Shown: positions 25,987 to 35,979 of the stretch, piece after piece
Layout of the letters: each line of letters starts with the position of its first letter
Position numbering within the stretch: the stretch's first letter is position 1
Origin: Permianibacter sp046297695
Lineage (GTDB): Bacteria > Pseudomonadota > Gammaproteobacteria > Enterobacterales > Permianibacteraceae
Reading direction: 5' to 3'
Length of the DNA: 64,000 nt
Assembly: GCA_046297695.1 (NCBI GenBank)
Contig: JBKBHF010000021.1
Coordinates: 1 to 64,000, forward strand
Position numbers and translations under genes: made by a program
The notes under the pieces: model-generated
Database searches by the model: none
Seen by the model: the letters and a program-made list of their open reading frames with translations, nothing else
What the model was told of the DNA's origin: nothing

Positions 25987-26622
25987 TTATGCGGCTTCTG
26001 GTGGCGAAGTTTTCTGCATGCTTACCAAAGCTTTCCGGTATGGGTTTTTGCCGTTTACCGTGCCATTGTTGAACGCGAACGCATACAAATGCTCCACCCT
26101 AGCTTTCCTGAGGATTTTTTGGTCGGAGACCTTTCGGTAGTGCCCCCTTTGCTCTAGAGGCAAATCGTCTTTCAGTTTTTCTTCAACGCTTGGCGCTAAG
26201 CAAAAACCGACCCAGTCTAGTGCTTCACCGTACAGGTGCGCTTCGATAAGCGCAGGGCCTACGAACACGTTCCGTTTGGCCTGCGAGTAAAGCTTGCCAT
26301 GGCTAATGCAACCTCGAACAGGAATGTTCTTTAAGATAAGCAGCTGAAAGAAAATTCTTGCGGCACTCTCTAAATGCGAAAAGTCCTGAAGACTGTCTGA
26401 GCGCGAGTAGATGATGAAAGTGTCTGAGAACCAAGAGTTAAGCAGCCCGACCTCCCCCTTGCCAAACTTGCAGGCCTGGAGCATTTGCTTGAGTGCCTCG
26501 GAGTAAACAGGCAAGACATCTTCGATAGCGTGCGTACTAATAAGATTTGTGAAGCCAAGTAAGTCTAAGTAGGCGAACCAGCGGTCGCGATATCGAAGTG
26601 GGCTGTAGATTAGTTCGCTCAT
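25987..26622 (-). CDS. Cassette-encoded class III nucleotide-cyclase-like protein
   Basis: 211 residues with ATG at 26622, just 6 nt after a GTTAGGC core. The N-terminus WFAYLDLLGFTNLIS matches the first metal-binding strand of class III cyclases (F-x-D-x-x-G-F-T). NSWFSDTFIIYS resembles the second metal-Asp strand, and IPVRGCISHGKLY the following strand. VGPALIEAHLYGEALDWVG ends the core. It has no membrane segment. Similar stand-alone cyclase-like proteins occur in anti-phage signalling (Pycsar), but substrate and activity are not shown. A longer frame to 26733 would run through the recombination site and is not preferred. Confidence 0.6.
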   Translation of the reverse strand: MSELIYSPLRYRDRWFAYLDLLGFTNLISTHAIEDVLPVYSEALKQMLQACKFGKGEVGLLNSWFSDTFIIYSRSDSLQDFSHLESAARIFFQLLILKNIPVRGCISHGKLYSQAKRNVFVGPALIEAHLYGEALDWVGFCLAPSVEEKLKDDLPLEQRGHYRKVSDQKILRKARVEHLYAFAFNNGTVNGKNPYRKALVSMQKTSPPEAA

Positions 26623-26628
26623 AATTCT

Positions 26629-26668
26629 GCCTAACGTGAATTTGACCTGCGAATTAGGGGCGTTATCC
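26629..26668 (-). other. Decayed or atypically short attC-like site
   Basis: On the minus strand it runs GGATAAC ... GTTAGGC. The right core is canonical, the left matches only at TAAC. The TAACG/CGTTA ends pair, with an AATT/AATT stem inside. At ~40 bp it is shorter than normal attC, so it may be a deletion remnant or a divergent attI end. Confidence 0.4.
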
Positions 26669-26906
26669 CACACCTTTTCGGGGGCAATATCTGTTTCCGG
26701 TGGATATAAGTGCCTGATTTGATTCGACCTCACCGGAAATAGTGTCGATTGGGGTCAAAAAGGACAGGCACCATGGGAGGTAAACCTAGGCGACTTCAAT
26801 CTGATCGGCAAGAGCCTTGCCTGCCGTCATGACGTTCGATTCCTGCCTTCGCGTTCAGTCATAGGCAGCACGTGCATCAGCTTCAACGGCATCCCGCTGC
26901 CCCCGT

Positions 26907-27550
<644 letters not shown>

Positions 27551-27554
<4 letters not shown>

Positions 27555-28180
27555 TCCTCGTCAGTTTTCAGTTGCGCGGCAAAATAATCACGCAGCTTTT
27601 CCATTTTGGGCACCGCGACCGCCTGAATGTAAGGCTGCCACGGATTACGCAGGGCGTAACGCTGGTGATACTCCTCGGCGCGGTAAAACGTGGTGAGCGG
27701 TTCCAGCATGGTGGCGATGGGCGTGGCAAACACGCCGGCGCGGTTCAACGCCTCGATGTAATCCGCCACGTACTGGCGCTCGGCCTCGTCGTGAAAAAAC
27801 ACGGCCGAGCGATACTGGCGGCCACGATCATGGCCTTGCCGATCTTTCTGGGTTGGGTCGTGGGCAACGGAGAAGAAAATTTGCAGCAGCTGGCCGGCAC
27901 TGATCTGCGCCGGTGCAAACCGCAGGCGTATGGCTTCGGCGTGGCCGGTATCACCGGCGCAGACACGCCGGTACTCGGCCGTTTCGGCCGTGCCGCCGAC
28001 ATACCCCGACTCGACACTCAACACGCCGGCCAGCGCGGCAAACACGGCTTCGGTACACCAGAAGCAGCCGCCGGCCAGCACCAGTTCATCGAGCCCGGCC
28101 GGCGCCGGCTGTTGCGGCAACGGCACGGCGGTGGGCGCGACCCGCAAACCACCCGGCAAATCACACACTGCATTGTCCAC
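27551..28180 (-). CDS. msrA: Methionine-S-sulfoxide reductase MsrA
   Basis: 209 residues reducing the S form of methionine sulfoxide. The catalytic motif GGCFWC places the nucleophile at about residue 39. TGHAEAIRLRFAP and FFSVAHDPTQKDRQGHDRGRQYRSAVF are diagnostic. The C-terminus has no resolving cysteines, so a cysteine in VCAGDTGHAEA probably resolves. Start GTG at 28180 has AGGAG upstream. The stop overlaps the msrB start, so the two are co-translated. The extra ~30 N-terminal residues lack a clear signal, so it is probably cytosolic. Confidence 0.93.
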
Positions 28181-28427
28181 GGGAAACTCCTGTACAGGGG
28201 TTGGCCAACATCGACTGATACGTTGGACGTGGCGCTGGCGACCTTGTTACAGCGCCCGGTATGCAGGTGCTGCAAGGCCATTTTTGCAGACCCGTTTTAA
28301 CAGACCGTGTCGATACTGAGAATGCGGCGCCAGGTGTTTAGCGCAAAGCCTTTTCCTGACCGATGTGCAAGACTATGCTGCATGGCTGTCGCTGGTGCGC
28401 GTAGCGCCACGATGCGGAGAGTGGGCA

Positions 28428-29069
28428 ATGAACAGCATGGCGCGCTGGCTAACCGGTCTCGGCTTGGTGCTGGCGCTGATCTGGCCGGTAACGGAACTGG
28501 CAGCGGCCGAGCCGATCACGGTGGCGGTCGCGGCCAACATGCAGCCGGCGTTTGCGCAATTGGCCCGCCGCTTTCAGCAGCAGACAGGGCTGATCGCGCA
28601 AGGCAGTTTTTCCGCCACCGGCAAGCTGAGCGCACAGATCCGGCAGGGCGCGCCGTTTCATGTGCTGCTCGCCGCCGACAGCGATTATCCCCAGCAGTTG
28701 CAGCAAGCCGGTCATGCCTTGCAGCCGCCGCGGCTATACGCGCTCGGGACGCTGGTGATCTGGACCACCGGCAAGCATGCGCTGGACAACTGGCAACGAT
28801 TGCTGACCGACCCGGCGATTGTCCATATCGCGATTGCCGATCCCAAAGTCGCGCCGTACGGCCGCGAAGCCGGCCGGGCGTTGCAGCATTACCACCTGCT
28901 GCGAGCGGTACAAGGCAAGCTGGTCAATGGCGAAAGCATCGACCAGACCAATCAAACTATCGCTACCGGTGTTGCTGCCACGGCAGAAGCCAGCCAGCTG
29001 CGGCTTGGCCAAGCAGTACGAGTGAAATGGAATGGCACCAGCGCAACGGCGCTCACGACTGATGGCTGA
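28428..29069 (+). pseudogene. modA: ModA-like molybdate-binding protein, C-terminally truncated
   Basis: Periplasmic binding protein of the ModA family: signal peptide ending ELAAA-EP, then ITVAVAANMQPAFAQLARRF and GSFSATGKLSAQIRQGAPFHVLLAADSDYP. VAPYGREAGRALQH is also diagnostic. From ATG 28428 it has 213 residues against ~230-250 in intact relatives. After GESIDQTNQTIATGVA the family pattern is lost, and the usual C-terminal helices are missing in all three frames. No modB or modC gene is near. It is probably a decaying orphan, though a functional short variant cannot be excluded. Confidence 0.6.
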
Positions 29070-29144
29070 AACATTGCACGCACCCGACGATTGGCGCACA
29101 AGATGGCGGCTGATAACGCGACTTCACGTCGCCTTGCCCGCTGC

Positions 29145-30587
29145 TCACAGTGACGGCGTCAGACCGTGATTCTTGCCGGCATACATGGCGTGGTCGGCAG
29201 CGCTCAACAGGCTGTCGAGATCGTCGCCATCGGCGGGGTAAGCCGCGACACCGATGCTGGTGCCGACGGTCAGGGTATCGGTGCCGAACAGCAGCGGTTT
29301 GGCCACCGCGCGGTGCACGCGCTTGATCAGTGACTCGAGCGCGGGGCCGGCTTCGGTGTCGGGCAGCAGCGCGAGAAATTCATCGCCACCGATGCGCGCC
29401 AGAAAATCGGTTTCGCGCAGGCAGGCTTGCAGCTGCTGCGCGACATGCACCAGCAGCGCATCGCCAGCGGTGTGACCAAATTCATCGTTGATGCGCTTGA
29501 AGCCGTTCAGGTCCAGATTGAGCAGGACAAACGGCCGCTGACTGCGCCGTGCCAGCGCCATCATTTCGCTGGCGCGCTCATCGAAGCGCAAACGATTGGC
29601 GACGCCGGTGAGCGGATCGTGGCGGGCCAGCTGCTGGATCTGGTAGCGGTCGGCAATCAGGACGCCAACCATGACGGCAATGATGACGGCCAATGCGCTG
29701 CTGAGCAGGTACATCGCCCCGATCTGCCACTCACTGCGGGTGCCGGTCCAGCCATCGCGCGGCCGCGCGGCGAGCTGCCAACTGCCGCCGGGCAACAGCA
29801 CGTCGAGCAAGCGCGCTTCGCCGTCGGCAAACAATTCGGCGCGGCCGAAAAACACGTCGCCCTCGGCGCCAAGGCCATCACGACCGCGCAGGGCAAACTC
29901 GACCGGACCCTGCTGTTCCAGCCCGGCACTGGCCAGGATCGGCCGGGTATCGAGTGCCACTGACGCCACGCCCCAGTAGCGCACACCGCCATCCGGCTGA
30001 TTCAACAGCACCGGAATGCGATTGATGAGACCCACGCCGCCTTGCGCCAATTCAACCGGACCGTTCAGCACCGGCTGCCAATCACGCATCAGCCGTTCGA
30101 TGGAGCCACGCTGGCCCGGCGTATCGAGATAACGCAGGCCGAGCACCCGCTCGTTGCCGGCCAGCGGGTAGACATAGCGCACGACATTGTCCGGCGCGAC
30201 GGCGAGGCTGCGAATATTGGGCCGCAAGCGAACCAAGGTGGCGGCGACCCGCTCGAACTGACCGGTCGTGAAGTCTGGGTTGGCGGAAATGAAGGCGGCA
30301 AGGCCCCAGCCGAGATAGAGCGAACTGTTCAGCTCGGACTCCAGCCGCGCCCGCACCGATCCGGCCTCGGCCAGCACGGCGCTGCGCTGCTCTTCCCGGC
30401 CGCGTTCGACTTCCAGCCAGACCAGATACCAGCCCAGCCCCAAGGCGATCACACCGGCCAGCACGGCGGCTGCCCAGGCGCGTTGCTGGCCGACCTGGCG
30501 ATATCCCTGCTTCTGGCCCTGCGGCGGTGCACGTTTCACTACAAGCCTCCTGCTCTGGCTGGCTGAGGATAAACCAGTCGTCGTCAT
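29145..30587 (-). CDS. Membrane diguanylate cyclase with CHASE sensor
   Basis: 480 residues: TM1 at about 38-58, an extracytoplasmic CHASE domain at ~80-260 (AAFISANPDFTTGQFERVA and FALRGRDGLG), TM2 at about 290-312, then a GGDEF domain. The active site RIGGDEF lies at 398-404, with a product-inhibition I-site RETD five residues upstream, so it should make c-di-GMP with feedback control. It ends MYAGKNHGLTPSL. Monocistronic as far as visible. The ligand is unknown. Confidence 0.9.
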   Translation of the reverse strand: MTTTGLSSASQSRRLVVKRAPPQGQKQGYRQVGQQRAWAAAVLAGVIALGLGWYLVWLEVERGREEQRSAVLAEAGSVRARLESELNSSLYLGWGLAAFISANPDFTTGQFERVAATLVRLRPNIRSLAVAPDNVVRYVYPLAGNERVLGLRYLDTPGQRGSIERLMRDWQPVLNGPVELAQGGVGLINRIPVLLNQPDGGVRYWGVASVALDTRPILASAGLEQQGPVEFALRGRDGLGAEGDVFFGRAELFADGEARLLDVLLPGGSWQLAARPRDGWTGTRSEWQIGAMYLLSSALAVIIAVMVGVLIADRYQIQQLARHDPLTGVANRLRFDERASEMMALARRSQRPFVLLNLDLNGFKRINDEFGHTAGDALLVHVAQQLQACLRETDFLARIGGDEFLALLPDTEAGPALESLIKRVHRAVAKPLLFGTDTLTVGTSIGVAAYPADGDDLDSLLSAADHAMYAGKNHGLTPSL

Positions 30588-30825
30588 TTGGCTGGGCGCA
30601 GCGCAGCATTTGTGCCACCGGTCACTCCCGGCGCGGCCGCAAAACCCGGTTACATCCCGTCACCGGCTTAGCAAGTCTTTAAGGTTTTCTTAGCAGCTAT
30701 TTAGCAACGTTGGAAACAACTCGCCGCTACGATGACCACCATACCAACGCCGACCGGATTGCCGGCGTCTGAAACAAAACCCGAGCGTCAACCCGGGCCC
30801 TGGCCCGGTCACAGGAGTGAACACC

Positions 30826-31599
30826 ATGTCCCGTCTGCAACTGCCATCATCCCGTTACAACAGCTATGCCCTGGTCCACAAAGGCTTGCGCGCCTTCATG
30901 ATGCACACGCTGAACAAAACCGGAACAGCCGACTGGCAAGACGGTGACGATTGCGCCAATGTGCTGGCGACTGTGCGCAGCCTCGCGGAAACCTGCCGCA
31001 GTCATCTGCAGCATGAAAACGATTTCATCCACACGGCGATGGAAGCACGCCGTCCCGGCTCGGCCCGTCATGGCCAGCTCGATCACCACGAGCACGAACA
31101 GGCCATCAGTGGCTTGTTGGCCGACTGCGATCGGATCGAACGCAGTCACGCCGGCGAGCGCAGCCGACTCGGTGCCATGTTGTATGACCGGCTGGCGCTG
31201 TTCATCGCCGAAAATCTGGAGCACATGGCCATGGAAGAAGTCGACCACAACGCCGTGTTGTGGGCGCATTACAGTGACGCCGAAATCATCGCCATCGAAC
31301 ACGCCTTGGTCGCCTCGATCGCGCCGGAAAAAGCCATGCACTTTCTGCGCTGGATGTTGACTGCCGCCACTCCGGCCGAGCGCGCTGACAAACTGCGCGG
31401 CATGCGGGCACAGATGCCGCCGGAAGTGTTCCTGGGTGTGCTGGCGATGCTGCAACCGCTGCTGTCGGCCACCGACTGGCACAAGCTGCAACTGGCCCTG
31501 GAACTGAGCACGCCGTTTGCCGACTGTGACCCGGCCGAGCTGGATGCGTTCAGCAATCAGCGCCGGACCTTTGTCCCACCGCAGAAAGCGGTCGCGTAA
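30826..31599 (+). CDS. Hemerythrin-domain protein
   Basis: 257 residues with an N-terminal hemerythrin-like four-helix bundle: H near 18, CRSHLQHENDFIH, LDHHEHEQAISG and ENLEHMAMEEVDHNAVLW provide the His/Glu ligands of a di-iron site. The C-terminal third is helical and unrecognised. Related proteins handle O2, NO or iron, or repair Fe-S clusters. AGGAG lies 8 nt before ATG 30826. The ~240 bp upstream holds no gene. It converges with a GAF/flavin-barrel gene, suggesting a redox or gas-sensing neighbourhood. Confidence 0.85.
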   Translation: MSRLQLPSSRYNSYALVHKGLRAFMMHTLNKTGTADWQDGDDCANVLATVRSLAETCRSHLQHENDFIHTAMEARRPGSARHGQLDHHEHEQAISGLLADCDRIERSHAGERSRLGAMLYDRLALFIAENLEHMAMEEVDHNAVLWAHYSDAEIIAIEHALVASIAPEKAMHFLRWMLTAATPAERADKLRGMRAQMPPEVFLGVLAMLQPLLSATDWHKLQLALELSTPFADCDPAELDAFSNQRRTFVPPQKAVA

Positions 31600-31675
31600 G
31601 GCGACCGCTGTTGCGCCGCGCGAGCGCGTGTGTGGCCGTTGTTGTTTCAACTATTACCCGCAACTACGCGCTCTG

Positions 31676-33031
31676 CTATTCCCGCAACAACAGCGGCCGG
31701 TCGACGCGCAAGCGAAACCGGCCGCGCCCGGTCTTTTCGATGGCCAGGTAATCGCAGCGTTCGGCCAAGCGCCGGGCGAGCAGAATCAGTCGCGCTTCGA
31801 GGTTGTCGGACAATTCCGGCAAGCCGATGCTCGCGTCCATGCGCAATTCGCGGTTGCTGAACTCGACCCGGCCATCATGTTGATGGCTGTTGACCAGTCG
31901 CCAGAGAATGGCGCCGGCAACGCCTTTGATCAGGTAATCATCATCGAGAAAAATGCTGTCATTCTCGGGGTAGTGCTGGACGACGACCGGCTTGCCGGCC
32001 GGCGCCGGTTCAGTTGGCCGCGGCGCCACATCGGCTGGCGGCTCGACGTCGTCGCGCGGCGCTTGCAGCAAGTGTTGCAAGCGCTGTCCGAGTTGATACA
32101 TCAGCGTGACCAGCGCATCTTCGTCGTCGTAGCTGAACCGGCAGGGCTGGCCGCTTTCGACAAACAGCACACCGAGCAGACGCGTGCCAGCGAGGATCGG
32201 AATCGCCATCTGACTTTCCGAGGCCGGCAAGCCGGGAAACGGAATTTCGTTTTGCAGTTCGCTGGCGCGGCCGGCTTCAGTCAGGGTTTGCCGAATCGCC
32301 CGGCTGTAGGTGTATTCGCTGGTTTTGAAGGCGATGCGAATCGGCACGCGGTGCTGCGCCGCGACACCGATGACACCTTCGCCGAGCGGAATTTCCCAGC
32401 CGATACCGGCAGCGGGGTAACCGTGGCTGGCAACGGTGTACAGACGCTGCCCGGTTTCATCGGCAAGCAGAATCATGCTTTGCTCGATGGCAAAACCGCA
32501 GGCCAGTTTCGCCAAGGCTTCATCGAGCAGACAGGCGACATCGGGACAACGCTGCAACTGCTCGGTACTGTAACGCAACGCGCTCAGCAGGTTGCGCGGT
32601 GGCGGCAACGGCAGCGCCGCGACCGGCACTTTCTCGATGTGCTGCACGCGGTAAATGTCGGCGCCTTGCAGTTTGAAAATGCCGGTCATGCCGGAGTGTG
32701 ACGCAATGCCCGCCAGTTTGACTTTCATCCGCTCAAACAACAGGCCACTGTCTTCGGTGCGCAGGTAGTGCAGATGCAGGGTGTAGGCCTGACCGGTCAA
32801 CGGATGGATGACGTACACCGTCGCGTACGGATTGGCGAGAATGTTTTCCCGGGTCTTGTTGAAGAACTGGAAAGACAGCGCAACGTGTTCGCGGTCGACG
32901 TAATCCACCTGCGACACATAGGTGACATTGGGCGTGCCATCCGCCGCACAGGTCGCGATGGCGCTGGGGATGAATCCTTCAAGGCAATCACGGATGTGAT
33001 CGACCGTGAGCGTGGTGCTGACCGGGATCAT
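31676..33031 (-). CDS. Split-barrel flavin-binding (PPOX-like) plus GAF sensor protein
   Basis: 451 residues. Residues ~10-130 form a pyridoxamine-phosphate-oxidase-like split barrel (IPSAIATCAADGTPNVTYVS, FFNKTRENILANPYATVYVI). A GAF domain follows at ~160-320 (GVIGVAAQHRVPIRI, MAIPILAGTRLLGVLFVES). The C-terminal ~90 residues resemble a winged-helix or regulator tail (NRELRMDASIGLPELSDNLE). There is no kinase or GGDEF output, so it may act through partner or DNA binding. The upstream gene overlaps by 4 bp and encodes another split barrel. Confidence 0.8.
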   Translation of the reverse strand: MIPVSTTLTVDHIRDCLEGFIPSAIATCAADGTPNVTYVSQVDYVDREHVALSFQFFNKTRENILANPYATVYVIHPLTGQAYTLHLHYLRTEDSGLLFERMKVKLAGIASHSGMTGIFKLQGADIYRVQHIEKVPVAALPLPPPRNLLSALRYSTEQLQRCPDVACLLDEALAKLACGFAIEQSMILLADETGQRLYTVASHGYPAAGIGWEIPLGEGVIGVAAQHRVPIRIAFKTSEYTYSRAIRQTLTEAGRASELQNEIPFPGLPASESQMAIPILAGTRLLGVLFVESGQPCRFSYDDEDALVTLMYQLGQRLQHLLQAPRDDVEPPADVAPRPTEPAPAGKPVVVQHYPENDSIFLDDDYLIKGVAGAILWRLVNSHQHDGRVEFSNRELRMDASIGLPELSDNLEARLILLARRLAERCDYLAIEKTGRGRFRLRVDRPLLLRE

Positions 33032-33522
33032 GCCAGACGCTCCCCGGCCCGCGGCCCCGGCGTTTGATCGAACACCGTCAATGGCGTGAACACCAGCGCC
33101 ACCAGATCGGCATCGTCGCCGGCAAACAGCTGGCGGCCCAGCTCGGCCGGTTCGTTGATCAGCGCAATGTCTTCACCAAACGCCTGGGCGCAGCGCTGGA
33201 CCAGAAAACGGTCGTCCGGCTGCGGCGGTTCCAGTCGGGCGTTGCGGGTTTTGAGCTGCAGCGTTTTGTGCGTGCTCGGCAAGCAGAACGCCACCGCCAC
33301 TTCGGCGCTGCGCCGGATGTCGGCCAGCAATGCCGGCGAGTGGCTGGGCCGCAGCAACACGGTCACCTCGCTGGCATCAGCCAACTGCCGGACGCGGCAG
33401 CCGACGGCGTGCACAACCGAGGTCCGCCGATCAACCGTGCTGGCCGCCACCAGAATGGAGACGCCTCGCTGCATCAGCGCCGTTTCGGTTTCGGTCAATA
33501 GCCGCGGACGCGGTTCGGTCAT
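33028..33522 (-). CDS. PPOX-like flavin split-barrel protein
   Basis: 164 residues of the pyridoxamine 5'-phosphate oxidase-related fold (RGVSILVAASTVDRRTSVVH, CRVRQLADASEVTVLL). Probably binds FMN or a related cofactor; the substrate is unknown. AGGAGT precedes ATG 33522; the longer upstream frame is not supported. Its stop overlaps the start of the GAF-containing gene by 4 bp, so the two are one operon and probably act together. Confidence 0.75.
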   Translation of the reverse strand: MTEPRPRLLTETETALMQRGVSILVAASTVDRRTSVVHAVGCRVRQLADASEVTVLLRPSHSPALLADIRRSAEVAVAFCLPSTHKTLQLKTRNARLEPPQPDDRFLVQRCAQAFGEDIALINEPAELGRQLFAGDDADLVALVFTPLTVFDQTPGPRAGERLA

Positions 33523-33803
33523 GGTCAGGTACTCCTGAGCGGTACCGGCGTATAACCCACCAGCGCTCAGCACGATGAACAAGTGCCGGCATTGTAGCCG
33601 ATGGCCCGGTTTTGCCAGATTCGGGGTTAGCCAAACTTGGGGGTAACCAGATTGGGGCTTGCCGGCTTCGGCTGGGTGGCCTCTGATGATCGCGTCCTTC
33701 GACGCGGCGACGCGATGCCGGGTTTGGTGCCGACCGGCCTTTTCGGCGACAATGCCGCCCTCGTTTTCGCCCTCCCCCGATTTGCCAGCCCCGGAGCCCG
33801 CCC

Positions 33804-34802
<999 letters not shown>

Positions 34803-34828
34803 ATTTTCAGTTGCAGGGGAATGCCGAC

Positions 34829-35260
34829 ATGCGGAAGCCATCTGCACCATTGCCGGTCGCTTTGCTGCTTGCCGCCGTCGCGACCGCGGCGCAAACGGCC
34901 GACACCAAGGTCTATCGCTGCGGCGATACCTACAGCCAGGTGCCCTGCGGCAATGACGCCAGCCAACCGAAGCTGTACGGCACGCAAGGCGGCAATGCCA
35001 GCGCACTGGAGCAGGCGGCCAGCTGCGCCGCCGCCATCGCGCAGCGCGAGCAACAAGACGGTCTTCAATGGACGTTGCAGGATGCCACCGAACCGGTCGC
35101 CGAATTGGTGGCCGCGCATGGCAGCCAGGTGCTCGGTTACCGGATTGATGTCGTGATGACCCAGACGACGCTGCAGGGCCAGCCGCTGCATACGGCGCGT
35201 TACCGCTGCGCCGTCAGTCAGGATTTGCGCCGCGTGCTGTCTTTGCAGCCATTGCCATAG
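34829..35260 (+). CDS. Secreted DUF4124-like protein
   Basis: 143 residues with a signal peptide (MRKPSAPLPVALLLAAVATA...). VYRCGDTYSQVPCG matches the YxC...YSxxPC pattern of small periplasmic DUF4124-type proteins. A predicted mixed fold follows with two more cysteines (ASCAAA, YRCAVS). AGGGGA lies 9 nt before ATG 34829. It follows fbp by 26 bp, so it may be read through from it. Function unknown. Confidence 0.7.
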   Translation: MRKPSAPLPVALLLAAVATAAQTADTKVYRCGDTYSQVPCGNDASQPKLYGTQGGNASALEQAASCAAAIAQREQQDGLQWTLQDATEPVAELVAAHGSQVLGYRIDVVMTQTTLQGQPLHTARYRCAVSQDLRRVLSLQPLP

Positions 35261-35333
35261 TTGCTCGTTTTTTTCGTCATGCGTCGCTCACGTCAACGCG
35301 CCTGATTTCACGCTGCTGTCACCGAGGTCATCG

Positions 35334-35675
35334 ATGAGCCAACTCCCGCCCTGCCCGAAATGCCGTTCCGAATTCACCTATGAAGATGGCGCCATGCTGG
35401 TTTGCCCGGAATGTGCGCATGAATGGTCGAAAGACGCACCGGCAGAAGCCGGCGAAGAAAAGAAAATCGTCCGCGATGCGGTGGGCAATGTGCTGACCGA
35501 CGGCGACACCGTCACCGTGATCAAGGATCTGAAAATCAAAGGCTCGTCGCTGGTGATCAAGGTCGGCACCAAAGCGAAGAACATCCGGCTGGTTGACGGT
35601 GATCACGACATTGATTGCAAGGTCGATGGCATTGGCGCCATGCAATTGAAATCGGAATTCGTCAAAAAGGTCTGA
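35334..35675 (+). CDS. yjdM: PhnA/YjdM family zinc-ribbon protein
   Basis: 113 residues: an N-terminal zinc ribbon with CPKC (7/10) and CPEC (24/27), then the conserved PhnA domain (VRDAVGNVLTDGDTVTVIKD and IKGSSLVIKVGTKAKNIRL). Despite the phn name, the family has no proven role in phosphonate breakdown. Length matches E. coli YjdM (~111). Stand-alone gene. Confidence 0.93.
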   Translation: MSQLPPCPKCRSEFTYEDGAMLVCPECAHEWSKDAPAEAGEEKKIVRDAVGNVLTDGDTVTVIKDLKIKGSSLVIKVGTKAKNIRLVDGDHDIDCKVDGIGAMQLKSEFVKKV

Positions 35676-35777
35676 GCGCCATGTCTAGCGCTGCCGCGGC
35701 CTGCACGCGGCGGTGGCGCTGTGAGCAAGCTGCGCTCAACTGTAGGCGCAACTTGCACAACAGCGACGTTCGCGCCA

Positions 35778-35857
35778 GTCACCGCCGTATCAGTCACCGC
35801 CGTATCAGTCACAGCAACACCGGTCACAGCTACGTTGGTCACAGCCATATCTGTCAC
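35778..35857. repeat. Six GTCAC repeats at exact 15-bp spacing
   Basis: GTCAC occurs at 35778, 35793, 35808, 35823, 35838 and 35853, mostly within CNGTCACNGC units with variable bases between. They lie in the ~300 bp between yjdM and the dihydrofolate-reductase-like gene, ~120 bp upstream of the latter. On the minus strand they encode an AVT-x-x pentapeptide run, but no convincing gene. They may be a regulator array; otherwise I see nothing in this gap. Confidence 0.7.
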
Positions 35858-35979
35858 AGCCAGGCATGGCAACGTTTGCTGCATCGCTGACAGCCCGTTG
35901 TCAGCAAGCCGACCATACCTGCCATTTCGATCACGACAAGCCGCCTACACTGCGCAGGCATAGCAGCCGGAGCGCAGTC

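Larger units (their letters stand above)
25406..26668 (-). mobile_element. Integron-like cassette array without integrase (CALIN)
   Basis: Read on the minus strand, the segment is: decayed attC-like site (26668-26629), gene (26622-25987), full attC (25914-25838), gene (25810-25460), then a half attC core GTTTAAC (25412-25406). Both genes start within ~30 bp after a GTTAGGC core, as in integron cassettes. Both share one orientation, and base composition is visibly more AT-rich than the flanks. No tyrosine integrase or attI is visible in the window. This fits a CALIN (cluster of attC sites lacking an integrase). Confidence 0.65.

Noticed and set aside
26623..26733. Extended start of the cyclase-like cassette gene
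   Set aside because: The frame is open but crosses the attC-like core. Cassette genes normally start after the core, and ATG 26622 fits.
35778..35857. 15-bp repeats as a CRISPR array or a coding gene
   Set aside because: Units are too short, with no separate spacers. The minus-strand frame with AVT-x-x pentapeptides lacks a ribosome-binding site and runs antisense into yjdM.
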